64,000 bases of DNA from NCBI GenBank assembly GCA_022844345.1, contig JALHLU010000014.1:1-64000 (forward strand), read 5' to 3'. The notes under the pieces are model-generated. The model was given only the letters and a program-made list of their open reading frames with translations. It was not told where the DNA came from and did no database searches. This DNA is from Hyphomonadaceae bacterium. GTDB taxonomy: Bacteria > Pseudomonadota > Alphaproteobacteria > Caulobacterales > Hyphomonadaceae. The number at the start of each line of letters is the position of its first letter. The first letter of the stretch is position 1. Below, piece after piece: positions 27,499 through 35,893 of the stretch. The translations under genes and the position numbers were made by a program.

Positions 27499-28161
27499 GT
27501 GAAGAACGGCACCCCAGTCATTGACCTTAACCAACTCCTCGAAGCAGCGCTCAACGGGCGCCCTTACAACCAACTGCGCCTGGGCAAGCAGGCGCAGCGC
27601 TATGCGGCTAGCATCTCTTGGCGGATGGCGCCCGACCTCCCCGAAGACCTGCACGGCGAGGTCTTCTCAGAGGCGTTTACACTTCTTCTGGAGGCTGGTT
27701 CGGCGGCGCTCGCCAACAAGAACTGCAAGGACCTCTTTGCCGGGTGTGTGCGCAACGCCGTCCGCCGTGTCCAAGCCTCGAACGCGTCGCCCGGGCAGCG
27801 CACGCGGAAGCCCGCGCGGAAGGCTCCGCCGCCGAAAGGACGCGTTGCGGCCGAACATGTCGAACGCGTTCTCGACCCCAAGGCGGTCGAGCGTCTTTCG
27901 ACTGGGGAAGGCAATAGACGCCTTCTCGATTTCGACAACCTGCCAGATCCGGTGGGCGAGGCGCGCCTGCGCCGCGTCGAGCATCGCATCGACATTCAGA
28001 AACTATTCGTCATTGCGCCCGCGGTCGTCGAGCGCTCGTATCGAGCAATCCACCTCGAAGGAATTTCGATGGAGGCGGCCGCGCAGCAGGCCGGCATCAA
28101 GCGGTTCACGCTGAGGCGTCAATTCCTCGCCTTTTCCGAGATCGCGCGGGCCGCCGCGTAA
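27499..28161 (+). CDS. Sigma-70-like protein encoded between two GHL ATPases
   Basis: A 220-residue protein whose ends resemble sigma-70 regions 2 and 4. The N-terminal helix pair (LGKQAQRYAASISWRMAP, then DLHGEVFSEAFTLLLEAG) looks like region 2. The C-terminal segment SYRAIHLEGISMEAAAQQAG followed by IKRFTLRRQF is a region-4-like helix-turn-helix. The middle is basic and Pro/Lys/Arg-rich. The start is GTG at 27499 behind a very strong AAAGGAGGG site; no ATG is equally placed. It may be a true alternative sigma factor driving this locus or a DNA-binding subunit reusing the fold. It ends 2 bp before the ATPase 2 start, so they are one operon. Confidence 0.55.
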   Translation: MKNGTPVIDLNQLLEAALNGRPYNQLRLGKQAQRYAASISWRMAPDLPEDLHGEVFSEAFTLLLEAGSAALANKNCKDLFAGCVRNAVRRVQASNASPGQRTRKPARKAPPPKGRVAAEHVERVLDPKAVERLSTGEGNRRLLDFDNLPDPVGEARLRRVEHRIDIQKLFVIAPAVVERSYRAIHLEGISMEAAAQQAGIKRFTLRRQFLAFSEIARAAA

Positions 28162-28163
28162 CC

Positions 28164-29876
28164 ATGTCCGACCGTTCACATTCGATGCGGGGCGCGGGCT
28201 TCGGCCCCGTCCTTGCAGCGCAGAGAGCATACGCCCAGCAAGCCGAAGGCCGCTCCAAATTCGGGCTTGTAGTTCCGGAAGCCTTCATTCGCGGCATCCG
28301 TGATCTCGGCTATCGCGGCAACGGGGATGCGATCGCCGAACTGATCGACAACGCGATCCAGGCTTATGCGGATCGCGTGGACGTCGTCTTCGGCTACGCC
28401 GGATCGTCATCCGGAAAAAAACCAGTGCAACTTGCGGTCATCGACAACGGCCACGGAATGGAACCGTCGATGATCCGCATGGCGGTCATGTGGGGCGGCA
28501 CTCACCGAGAAGGCGACCGCAAGGGTTTAGGCCGGTACGGTTACGGCCTGCCGTGCTCATCGGTCAGCCTAGGACGCCGGTTTACCGTCTACTCGCAGGT
28601 GGCCGGCTCCGGCCTGCATGCCGTTTCACTGGATCTCGACGATCTTGCCGCGGGCGCCTACACCGACACAGTCGGCGACATCGTCGTTCCGAAACCCGTG
28701 CAGGCCTCCCTGCCGCCCTTCGTGCAACAGCAACTCGCAAGGGCGTATCCTTCGGGATGGCATTGCGGCACAGTCGTCGTGATCGACAAACTCGACCGGC
28801 TCGAATGGTCCACGGCGCACGGCCTTCGCGAGAACCTCTCGCGCCAGTTCGGCGCGACCTATCACAAACTTCGAAACGAAACCGCCCTGTACGTGGACGA
28901 TCGCTTCGTCGAGCCAGTCGACCCGCTTTTCCTGACGCCTCACTTTCACCTGCACGCGCTCGATGATGACCGGGCCAACGCATTTGATCCGATCCGAATC
29001 GAGGCGCGGAATCCCGAAAACCGATCATACATGGGCGCCATCAACCTCCGGTACTCATGGCTGCCGCCAAGCTTCGGGTCGATCGACAAGGGCCGCGACG
29101 CGGTCGGTCTCAACGCCAACGAACGCTTCGCGATTCTGAAGGAGTATCACGGTCTCGTCTTCAGCCGGAACGGCCGCCTGATCGATGTCCAGACGCGCAC
29201 CCCGTGGACGACGTTCATAAACAACGACCGCTACATCAAGGTCGAGATCGAGTTCTCGGCGGCTCTGGATGAGGCCTTCGGCGTCACGACATCCAAGCAG
29301 CAGGTCACTGTCTCGCCCTTCATATGGGACCTGCTGCGACGTCACGGTCTTCCAAAGGCAATCGAGCAATTGCGCAACAAAGTGCGCGAGGCCAAGGCTA
29401 TCCGGCGGATGGTGGCGCTGTGGCCGGGAGAGGGGGAGCAGCGCGTCTCGGAGCGTGCCATGGGCGTCGCCTCAACCGGGGTGCCGCGGGAGGCCAGTCA
29501 ATCGGCGTCGAGAACGCGGCCCGCCCTGTCGCCCTATCAGGTCAGAATTGAGCACGCGGCAAAGGGGCCATTTTTCCGCATCGAGGAAGCAGGGGATGTC
29601 CGCATTCTCCACCTCAACTCAGCCCATCGATTTTATGACCAGATCTATGATGCTCCCGCGTCCAACGCAGAGTTCCGGGCGGCGTTGGAAGTCCTCTTGT
29701 TCTCCCTGGGGGACGTGATCCTCGATTGCGATGGCGAAAGTGATGGCTTTGGCCAAGCCCACGTCATTTCATGGTCAGCACGGCTGGAGGCAGCCTTGAG
29801 CATGCTCGCTTCCCATCTAAGCCAGGATAGCGGTCAGGGCGAGGAAGACGACGGTGGGGAGCCGGAAGGGGGCTAG
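28164..29876 (+). CDS. GHL-family ATPase, paralogue 2
   Basis: A 570-residue Bergerat-fold ATPase. The N box is E59/N63 (AIAELIDNAIQAYAD), the G1 box is DNGHG (94-98), and GLGRYGYGLP at 121-130 is the glycine-rich lid. It shares with the ATPase at 25377 the EPVDPLFLTP string (about residue 252), a WGG/AGTH motif after G1, a switch-lysine segment FGVTTSKQQV and a C-terminal GPFF ... LNSAHRFYDQIY region, so a gene duplication is clear. The combination recalls MORC-, MutL- and TopoVI B-like clamps that close on DNA. It lacks a visible nuclease domain. The 5' end is 2 bp from the sigma-like gene; 72 bp with a strong hairpin separate it from the DruA-like gene. Confidence 0.85.
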   Translation: MSDRSHSMRGAGFGPVLAAQRAYAQQAEGRSKFGLVVPEAFIRGIRDLGYRGNGDAIAELIDNAIQAYADRVDVVFGYAGSSSGKKPVQLAVIDNGHGMEPSMIRMAVMWGGTHREGDRKGLGRYGYGLPCSSVSLGRRFTVYSQVAGSGLHAVSLDLDDLAAGAYTDTVGDIVVPKPVQASLPPFVQQQLARAYPSGWHCGTVVVIDKLDRLEWSTAHGLRENLSRQFGATYHKLRNETALYVDDRFVEPVDPLFLTPHFHLHALDDDRANAFDPIRIEARNPENRSYMGAINLRYSWLPPSFGSIDKGRDAVGLNANERFAILKEYHGLVFSRNGRLIDVQTRTPWTTFINNDRYIKVEIEFSAALDEAFGVTTSKQQVTVSPFIWDLLRRHGLPKAIEQLRNKVREAKAIRRMVALWPGEGEQRVSERAMGVASTGVPREASQSASRTRPALSPYQVRIEHAAKGPFFRIEEAGDVRILHLNSAHRFYDQIYDAPASNAEFRAALEVLLFSLGDVILDCDGESDGFGQAHVISWSARLEAALSMLASHLSQDSGQGEEDDGGEPEGG

Positions 29877-29910
29877 CGTGTGGCTTGGGTTTTTGCGATA
29901 GCGTCCGCGT

Positions 29911-29930
29911 CGGGCCGCTTCGGCGGCCCG
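29911..29930. other. Perfect 8-bp UUCG-type hairpin before the DruA-like gene
   Basis: CGGGCCGC, loop TTCG, GCGGCCCG. No T tract follows, so it is more likely an mRNA stabiliser or partial attenuator in the 72-bp gap than a full terminator. Confidence 0.6.
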
Positions 29931-29948
29931 TACGATTCCGGAGGCTAA

Positions 29949-31982
29949 GTGTCTGTCGACGAAACCCTTTTTGGACCAGGCCGACAGCGCGCCTTTTCGC
30001 CTTATCTGGCGCCGGTCGAACGCCGGCGGCTCAATAAGGCCCTCCACCTCGGCGGCGGGTTCCCTCCGAGCTTTGCCGTTGAATTGCGGGCTCTCGCGCG
30101 CCGGTACGTGGACGATGGCGATAGCAACAAGCTGCGAGCTGTCTGTCTGCTCGTTGCTGACCTGTTTGAGCAGGGTTGGCGCGTCGCAGTCGAGGCTGGC
30201 CAGATCACTGTCGAGCCACCTGGGATCGCTCGCGAGGGACAACAGAGTATCGACGACGTCAAAGCTCGCGTGCGCCAAGGTCTTCAGACTACACGGCTGA
30301 AACAACTCAAGGAACCATCGGTCCGGCACTTCCTTGAGAGAATGGAACGTCGAACCAAACGGCCTCAGGGAAAATTCTGCGTCCTCGACCTCATCGACAA
30401 TGGCGCCGACTTAGCGAAGGCATTCAAGCGCGTACGGGTGAAAAATCCTGATCTCCGCGCCGAGCGCCTCGCCAATATCGTCGATCCGGTAATCGAGATT
30501 TGCGAGGCCGGGGCAAAGTGCCCCGACACTGGTCTCAACCTGATCGACGTGTGGCGCTATTTCCGTCACACATGGGCGCACGAGTATCGTCCAGTACCTG
30601 GCCGGCAGATGATGGTCCTGATCCGCAATGCGGCCCGGCCTCGCCGGCCCGTGATGGGCATCGCCATGCTCGCGAGCCCGGTTATGCGGCTAGGCGCGCG
30701 CGACCATTGGATAGGATGGACTCGCGAGGCCGCCGAAGCCCAAATCCAGCAAGGCGTGTGGCCAGCGAAGGACTTCATCGCTGCTCTCAAGAAGCGGCTC
30801 AACCAATCCATCAGGGCCATCCGCTGGGACGATTTGTGCTCAGAGGACGAGGTCCGAAACCCGACAGAGCGCGTTTCGTTGAGATTGGAACAGAAGTCGT
30901 CAGGCGCAGCCTTCGCTCGCGAGTCCCAACTCAAGGCTTACTACCAGAAGCACCGGAAAGCCGATGGCGATGGAAAGGTGCGCCCGCATCGCGGGAAGCT
31001 GACTGGTGCTTCATCGACGACCGATTGGCGGAAGGCGTCCAAAGACCTGTTGTTCGTGCGCAAGCGCGCGGAAACCATGGCGCAGTTGCTTTTCGCGAAG
31101 CGGATTCTTCAGGCCGCTCCCCGCAGAAGGCCGCCTACGGAAACGCTGCAGCAACTGTTCGCTTCGCCGGATGGGCAGCGGGCCATTGATATTATCTTGG
31201 CTGAGTTTCGAAAGGCGGGCCTGTCGAGCGAAGTTGCCGATGTTAGTGTTTGCGGTGCTGTCCATCCTTACAACGAGATCCTCGGCGGCAAACTCGTGGC
31301 GCTCATGTTGACTACACTTGAGATGAGAGAAGCTTACGCGAAGCGCTATGGCGGCCAGATCAGTTTCATTGCCTCTCAGATGGCGGGAAGGGCCGTCAGA
31401 AAGCCAGCGCGATTGCGCGTTCTGACGACAACCAGCCTCTACGGCGTCGGATCGAGCCAGTACAACCGCCTAGAGCTACGAGCAAAAGAGTATCCCTCCC
31501 TTCCTCATGACGTGCGGTGGGGCAATATCGGCAAGAGCCTCACCGGCGGGTTCGGCACCTTGCACTTGGGGAATGAGACTGCCGAGGCTCTGCGCACGAT
31601 GGCGCTGACGCGCCACGACGCTCGACGCGTCAACAATCGCTTTGGAGAAGGGACCAGTCCAAGGCTCCGGCAGATTCGCGAAGGGCTAGACGCGCTGGGC
31701 CTAAAAAGTAGTTCGTTTCTCCATCACGCGACACCGCGAATATTCTACGGTTGCGAATTGGAACCGAATTCCCGCTACGCTCTCCTTGGGTTGCCAGCGC
31801 CTCCGTCCAGGCCAATCAGTCGGGAAGAGATCGCGGACGGCTGGCGTCGCCGGTGGTTGAGCAATCGCGTGCTCCGTCCTGAGACGTTGGAAGCCCTTGC
31901 CGCCTTGGGCGAGCAGAGCATACGCGCAAGTCTGCATGTAGACGCGTCGGGACAATTCCTGCTCCCGATCACCTCCGACTAG
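29949..31982 (+). CDS. DruA-like (DUF4338) protein
   Basis: A 677-residue protein with hallmarks of the DUF4338 family renamed after Druantia protein DruA: VWRYFRHTWAHEYRPVPGRQ, then MGIAMLASPVMRLGARDHW running into IGWT (about residues 235-257), HPYNEILGGKLVALMLTT (about 438-455) and the AYAKRYGGQISFIAS segment. A long insert separates the two halves, making it larger than the usual 350-500-residue DruA. The GTG start at 29949 follows GGAGG by 6 bp. Its biochemical role is not known for the family. Occurrence with a DruE-like helicase 13 kb away supports a Druantia-type defence locus. It is the last gene of the island on this strand. Confidence 0.75.
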   Translation: MSVDETLFGPGRQRAFSPYLAPVERRRLNKALHLGGGFPPSFAVELRALARRYVDDGDSNKLRAVCLLVADLFEQGWRVAVEAGQITVEPPGIAREGQQSIDDVKARVRQGLQTTRLKQLKEPSVRHFLERMERRTKRPQGKFCVLDLIDNGADLAKAFKRVRVKNPDLRAERLANIVDPVIEICEAGAKCPDTGLNLIDVWRYFRHTWAHEYRPVPGRQMMVLIRNAARPRRPVMGIAMLASPVMRLGARDHWIGWTREAAEAQIQQGVWPAKDFIAALKKRLNQSIRAIRWDDLCSEDEVRNPTERVSLRLEQKSSGAAFARESQLKAYYQKHRKADGDGKVRPHRGKLTGASSTTDWRKASKDLLFVRKRAETMAQLLFAKRILQAAPRRRPPTETLQQLFASPDGQRAIDIILAEFRKAGLSSEVADVSVCGAVHPYNEILGGKLVALMLTTLEMREAYAKRYGGQISFIASQMAGRAVRKPARLRVLTTTSLYGVGSSQYNRLELRAKEYPSLPHDVRWGNIGKSLTGGFGTLHLGNETAEALRTMALTRHDARRVNNRFGEGTSPRLRQIREGLDALGLKSSSFLHHATPRIFYGCELEPNSRYALLGLPAPPSRPISREEIADGWRRRWLSNRVLRPETLEALAALGEQSIRASLHVDASGQFLLPITSD

Positions 31983-32061
31983 CCCAAAATAGCTCTCCAA
32001 TCGTTGTCGCCTGACTTGCTTTCGGATGCGTCGGATAGCCGAAGGACGCCTCCGGCTCGTC

Positions 32062-32122
32062 CGGGTATGCAATGGCGCGAGCGCCATCCTTTGCTACGCT
32101 CCGGCCTTACGGTGCATACCCG
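32062..32122. promoter_or_regulatory. Nested inverted repeats in the leader of the DUF736 gene
   Basis: Outer arms CGGGTATGCA (32062-32071) and TGCATACCCG (32113-32122) enclose an inner hairpin ATGGCGC / GCGCCAT (32072-32087). They end 66 bp before the DUF736 start. The same style of long-range repeat occurs ahead of other ICE backbone genes. Confidence 0.5.
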
Positions 32123-32188
32123 ATCGCCTTCGTCACGACGCCTCATTCCGAAACCGCGACAGGCGCGGACGGTTTGATGGAGTTGGCT

Positions 32189-32491
32189 ATGAATAAGATC
32201 GGAACTTTCAGAAAAGCTGGTTTGGAATACGTCGGCGAAGTAATCACGCTGAGCGTGCAAAATAGGGATGTACGGATACTCCCGGTCGAAACCGTCGATG
32301 TAGATGGGCCAACGCACACGATCCTCGTTGGCTCGGCAAACCTTGGACGCGCTTGGCGTCAGGGCGAGGCTTGCGCGGCGGAGTGGCTGATCGTGCACCT
32401 CGATGACCCAAGCTTTGTAGAAGAAATAGAAGCTGAACTCAGGCCCGCGGGAGAAGATCGGTACGAACTGTATTGGGCCCGTAGAAAATAG
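32189..32491 (+). CDS. DUF736 family protein
   Basis: A 100-residue ICE/plasmid backbone protein of unknown function. The family pattern is clear: MNKIGTFRKAGLEYVGEVIT at the start, RILPVETVDVDGPTHTILVG in the middle (with the GRAWRQGEA segment) and LIVHLDDPSFVEEIEAELRP near the end, finishing YELYWARRK. The start ATG 32189 is chosen because homologues begin at this motif; an upstream in-frame ATG at 32072 falls within the structured leader. It marks the return from the defence-type island to ICE backbone. Confidence 0.85.
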   Translation: MNKIGTFRKAGLEYVGEVITLSVQNRDVRILPVETVDVDGPTHTILVGSANLGRAWRQGEACAAEWLIVHLDDPSFVEEIEAELRPAGEDRYELYWARRK

Positions 32492-32500
32492 AGAAACGAC

Positions 32501-32536
32501 CGATGATGCCTACCGATCACTTGGTAGGCATCATCG
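32501..32536. terminator. Perfect 14-bp hairpin after the DUF736 gene
   Basis: Arms CGATGATGCCTACC (32501-32514) and GGTAGGCATCATCG (32523-32536) with an 8-nt loop, starting 9 bp after the DUF736 stop. There is no T tract, so it is a terminator-like or mRNA-end structure, or an operator. Its position makes the in-frame ATG at 32503 of the next gene an unlikely start. Confidence 0.55.
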
Positions 32537-32601
32537 CCGCTCAGGGTTGGCATTCGCAGATTTTGCATCATCCTCGCGCGAATCGAGATCCGGGTTGTTC
32601 A

Positions 32602-33669
32602 ATGCAGTGGCTCTTCTTGTCTTCAGGCGCTCGGCCTGGCTATGTCGAGAACGTCGTCAAAAGCCTTGCGTTGTTTCCCGGAGAGCACCTTCAAGTTCGC
32701 TACCGCGACAAGTATGTAAGCCCAAAATTTCAAGCCGCCGCCGCCGCTGGCACCGTCAAGAATTCAACTGTGTACTTTGCCTTCCTTGGTGCCCCTTCCA
32801 ACGCAGGTTCTGCGTCGATTGTGATTGTTCGGGAGTTCATTGTCGATGCATGCGAGCGAAGAGGCTCGTCATATGTCATGCGTCTGCGGGCGTACTGCTA
32901 TCCCAAGGACGCAGATAATATCTCGCCAAGCGAGCGCCTGCTGCCGTATGCGTTTGAACAGCCGGGAGACTGGCTAGAAAAGCGTGGCGGCTTCCTTGTG
33001 TCTGAACTCACCCACCCCCTCGGCGATGCTCACCTCGTGGCGCACGGATTCCGAAAGGGAACGCATCTCACTGCATTTGAAAGCGTCGTCGACAAACTAG
33101 CCGCCTATCCCGAATTCGGTAGTTCGAAGCGCAAGTTGTTCGTTTCCACACTGGACATTCTGAACGACGATGACGTCTCGATGCTGGAGCCGCACCGGTT
33201 GAAACTCGTTCCGGGGAAATCCTACCGCTTGCTCGTGTATCACTACTACAATGACGGCGCGCCGACGGAGAATTGGAAGCCGTTCTCCGTGAGATTGGAA
33301 GCTCAGGATGCACAAATCGTGCATCGCTCCGCGCAGACTGTGACTGCCGAATCTGAGTATGATGAAAAGGAGTTCAGGTTCCAGATCCCGCCGTCGTTCG
33401 AAGCCGAGTTCCTGGGTCTCAATCTCGTTGTCTCGGACGCAGACGTTGATGGAGAGCAGATCACTGGCCTGCATCTCAACCTCGGCGTGCAGCGGCAATC
33501 GCTTGGTAAGTGGGTAAGAATACTCATCATGACGGGTGGCTTGGTCGCGGCGCAAACTTCTGTCCTGGCCGCGACTGACAAACTCAACTGGCAAACGGCA
33601 GTTATTGTTCTCATCGGATCTTTCGTCGCCGCCGTCGCTGCGCTCTTCAATTACAGGAAGACGATCTAA
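32602..33669 (+). CDS. Unknown protein with C-terminal two-helix membrane anchor
   Basis: About 355 residues from ATG 32602 (MQWLFLSSGARPGYVENVVK); the frame is open from 32503, but that codon lies in a strong hairpin. The family is not recognised. The N-terminal 320 residues are soluble and beta-rich. The end has two hydrophobic helices, VRILIMTGGLVAAQTSVLAA and TAVIVLIGSFVAAVAALF, closed by a short basic tail NYRKTI. A soluble sensor joined to a two-helix anchor is common in membrane-acting defence effectors, so an abortive-infection role is possible but unproven. It lies between DUF736 and parB and looks AT-richer than either, which suggests later acquisition. Confidence 0.6.
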   Translation: MQWLFLSSGARPGYVENVVKSLALFPGEHLQVRYRDKYVSPKFQAAAAAGTVKNSTVYFAFLGAPSNAGSASIVIVREFIVDACERRGSSYVMRLRAYCYPKDADNISPSERLLPYAFEQPGDWLEKRGGFLVSELTHPLGDAHLVAHGFRKGTHLTAFESVVDKLAAYPEFGSSKRKLFVSTLDILNDDDVSMLEPHRLKLVPGKSYRLLVYHYYNDGAPTENWKPFSVRLEAQDAQIVHRSAQTVTAESEYDEKEFRFQIPPSFEAEFLGLNLVVSDADVDGEQITGLHLNLGVQRQSLGKWVRILIMTGGLVAAQTSVLAATDKLNWQTAVIVLIGSFVAAVAALFNYRKTI

Positions 33670-33788
33670 TCCCACGATTGACGCTGGGCACACGTCAACT
33701 CGGCATGGTCGCGGAAGACTGGCTTTCGTGGCAGCGCTCACAAAGGCCGGAAGCCGCTGCGCGCCCCACAGAGCCGAGCCGACCGCTG

Positions 33789-33832
33789 TTGGTGGTCAAG
33801 GGACGCTTACGCTCATTGCCCTTGACCACCAA
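33789..33832. promoter_or_regulatory. Long perfect inverted repeat upstream of parB
   Basis: Arms TTGGTGGTCAAGGG (33789-33802) and CCCTTGACCACCAA (33819-33832), 14 bp and perfect, with a 16-nt loop, 85 bp before the parB start. It is a candidate parB operator, centromere-like site or structured leader. Confidence 0.6.
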
Positions 33833-33917
33833 CTTGTCCGCGGTCGGCGGTGATCTGGGGTCGCGCAAGCGGCCCCGGCTTCGCATTCTGCCGCCGGGAA
33901 GCTCTCTGGAGCATCCA

Positions 33918-35852
33918 ATGTCTGTTCAATCGTCATCAATTCAACTGATCCCCCTCAGCAAGCTTGTCGCTTCGCCACGGAACGTTCGCAGGAAAGACCG
34001 CAAGGCGGACATCGACGCCCTGGCGTCGTCGATCGCGTCGCGCGGTCTGCTCCAGAATCTCTGCGTCGTCCCTTCTTCCGAAGACACGTTCGAAGTCGAT
34101 GCCGGAGGGCGCAGACTCGCTGCGCTCAAGAAGCTTGCGCGCGACAAGGTCATCGCCAGGGACTTCCTCGTGCCGTGCAACGTTGTGGCATTGGAAGAGG
34201 GGCGGGAAGTCTCCCTCATGGAGAACATCCATCGCAACGAAATGGACGCGATCGACGAAGTCGATGCGTTCGCAGCGCTGGTAGCTGAAGGCAAATCTCC
34301 CGACGAGGTTGCCCATCGTTTCGGTGTGACCCGCCGGCACGTCGATCAGCGGCTCGCTCTGTCCGGGCTGGCGCCGAAGATCAAAGCAGCCTGGAAGAAA
34401 GGCGATGTCACGCTCGATGTGGCGCGCGCCTTCTGCCTGGTGGAGGATCACGGTCAGCAAGAGGCCGTGTACCGCAGCATGGGAAAGCCGATCACGCACG
34501 CGGGCTCCGTTCGCGCCCGGCTAATGGATGGCCGGGTTCGTACTTCAGACCGTCTCGCCGTATTCGTTGGCCTCGATGCCTACGAGGCGGCCGGCGGGAA
34601 ACTCGTGCGCGACCTTTTCGACGCTGACGCCGTCTTCATCGACAACCCGGCGCTTCTTACCAAGCTTGCTGAAGACAAGCTTGGAGATTCGCGTGCGTCT
34701 TGGCTGCAGGACGCGTGGAGCTGGGTTGAAGTCCATTTGGGCGAAGGCCGGGGAACAGGTCTGTCCTCAACCCGGTTTCATCCTGAATGGCGTGATCCGA
34801 CGCTCGAAGAACAAGCGGAGCTTGATAGGATTTCTGGTGAGATCGAGAAGCTCGATGCCGAACTCGATGCGTCGTCCATCGACGACGATCCACGCTGGTC
34901 GACACGTGATGATCTCGAGGCAACCTACGAGCTCGTTCGTCAGGCCGGTCGTTGCTGGAGTCGCGATGTGAAGCAACTCGCCGGGGTAGTTCTGTCGGTT
35001 GATCGCGACGGCTCGATCTCGGCAAGCGAGGGACTTGTTCGCAACGAAGACGAGAATCGCGCCAAAGCCTTCCTGAAGCAGCGCAGGGCAGGAGATGATG
35101 ATGCCGAAAGCATTGCTAGCTCGGAGGACGTGGCGCCGACGCGCGTCAGCGCTTTGCCGAAAGCAGTGAACAGGGACCTCACATTGGCGCGAACGCGAGC
35201 GGTGAGATTGGCTCTGTCAGGCGACCCAGATATCGCGCTGGCCGTATGCGTGGCGAGCATGGCGCTTCGCGCAGTTCACCATTCCGAGATGATCGGCGTC
35301 TCCATCAATGCGCAGCTCAGGCAAATCGATGACTTGCCGGCGCTGCAGAATGCGTGGGCGGAGATGGAAGGGCGTCTCCCAGCGGATGAAATCGAGTTGC
35401 TCGACTGGGCGCTCGGTCTTTCCAGAGAGAGGCTGCTGGCTGTTCTTGCCGTCCTCGTCGCCGTTTCGGTTGACCTGGCTCACGAGGACACCTCCCCGGC
35501 GGACCTCAGGAAGCAGGTCATCGCGGATCGGCTTGCCCAGCACCTGGACATCGACATGCGGGCCTTCTGGACTGCTGGAATCGACTTCTGGGTCCAGTTG
35601 CCAAAATCGACCCTGCTTGCGTCGGTGTCAGATGCCCCCGGGATGGCAGAGCGCAGCAGCAGGGCGCGCGAGGATGCGCTCAAGGCGCATGCAAAGCTCC
35701 GCAAGGACGAGCTTGCGGCCAACGTCGCCACGCTCTTCGAAGGAAGTGGATACCTGCCGGAAATTCTCGTCACTCCGGTGGCGGCAGGATCGCTCGCACT
35801 GACGGAGAGAGGTCTTTCCATGATTGAGCAGCCGGCGGTGGCCGCAGAATAA
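33918..35852 (+). CDS. parB: ParB/RepB/Spo0J family partition protein
   Basis: A 644-residue ParB-type protein of the large kind found on alphaproteobacterial ICEs. The start ATG 33918 gives MSVQSSSIQLIPLSKLVASP directly at the ParB N-terminal domain; the frame upstream to 33678 is leader. The ParB nuclease-like domain carries the VDAGGRRLAALKKLA box and LMENIHRNEMDAIDEVDAFA. It is followed by the HTH SPDEVAHRFGVTRRHVDQRL (about residues 130-150). The C-terminal two thirds are helical and lineage-specific. No parA is adjacent, unlike chromosomal parAB. It probably helps stabilise the excised ICE or regulates backbone genes. Confidence 0.87.
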   Translation: MSVQSSSIQLIPLSKLVASPRNVRRKDRKADIDALASSIASRGLLQNLCVVPSSEDTFEVDAGGRRLAALKKLARDKVIARDFLVPCNVVALEEGREVSLMENIHRNEMDAIDEVDAFAALVAEGKSPDEVAHRFGVTRRHVDQRLALSGLAPKIKAAWKKGDVTLDVARAFCLVEDHGQQEAVYRSMGKPITHAGSVRARLMDGRVRTSDRLAVFVGLDAYEAAGGKLVRDLFDADAVFIDNPALLTKLAEDKLGDSRASWLQDAWSWVEVHLGEGRGTGLSSTRFHPEWRDPTLEEQAELDRISGEIEKLDAELDASSIDDDPRWSTRDDLEATYELVRQAGRCWSRDVKQLAGVVLSVDRDGSISASEGLVRNEDENRAKAFLKQRRAGDDDAESIASSEDVAPTRVSALPKAVNRDLTLARTRAVRLALSGDPDIALAVCVASMALRAVHHSEMIGVSINAQLRQIDDLPALQNAWAEMEGRLPADEIELLDWALGLSRERLLAVLAVLVAVSVDLAHEDTSPADLRKQVIADRLAQHLDIDMRAFWTAGIDFWVQLPKSTLLASVSDAPGMAERSSRAREDALKAHAKLRKDELAANVATLFEGSGYLPEILVTPVAAGSLALTERGLSMIEQPAVAAE

Positions 35853-35865
35853 TGCTGCGCATCGG

Positions 35866-35893
35866 CCTCACGCGGGTTCAGGCTCGCGTGAGG
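35866..35893 (+). terminator. Hairpin after parB
   Basis: Perfect 9-bp stem CCTCACGCG (35866-35874) and CGCGTGAGG (35885-35893) with a 10-nt loop, 14 bp after the parB stop; no T run. Confidence 0.6.

Noticed and set aside
32503-32601. N-terminal extension of the unknown membrane-anchored protein
   Set aside because: Its ATG falls within a perfect 14-bp hairpin directly after the DUF736 gene, so initiation there is unlikely; ATG 32602 is preferred, although not proven.
33678-33917. N-terminal extension of ParB
   Set aside because: It spans the 14-bp inverted repeat, and its translation is unlike any ParB; the family N-terminus starts at 33918.
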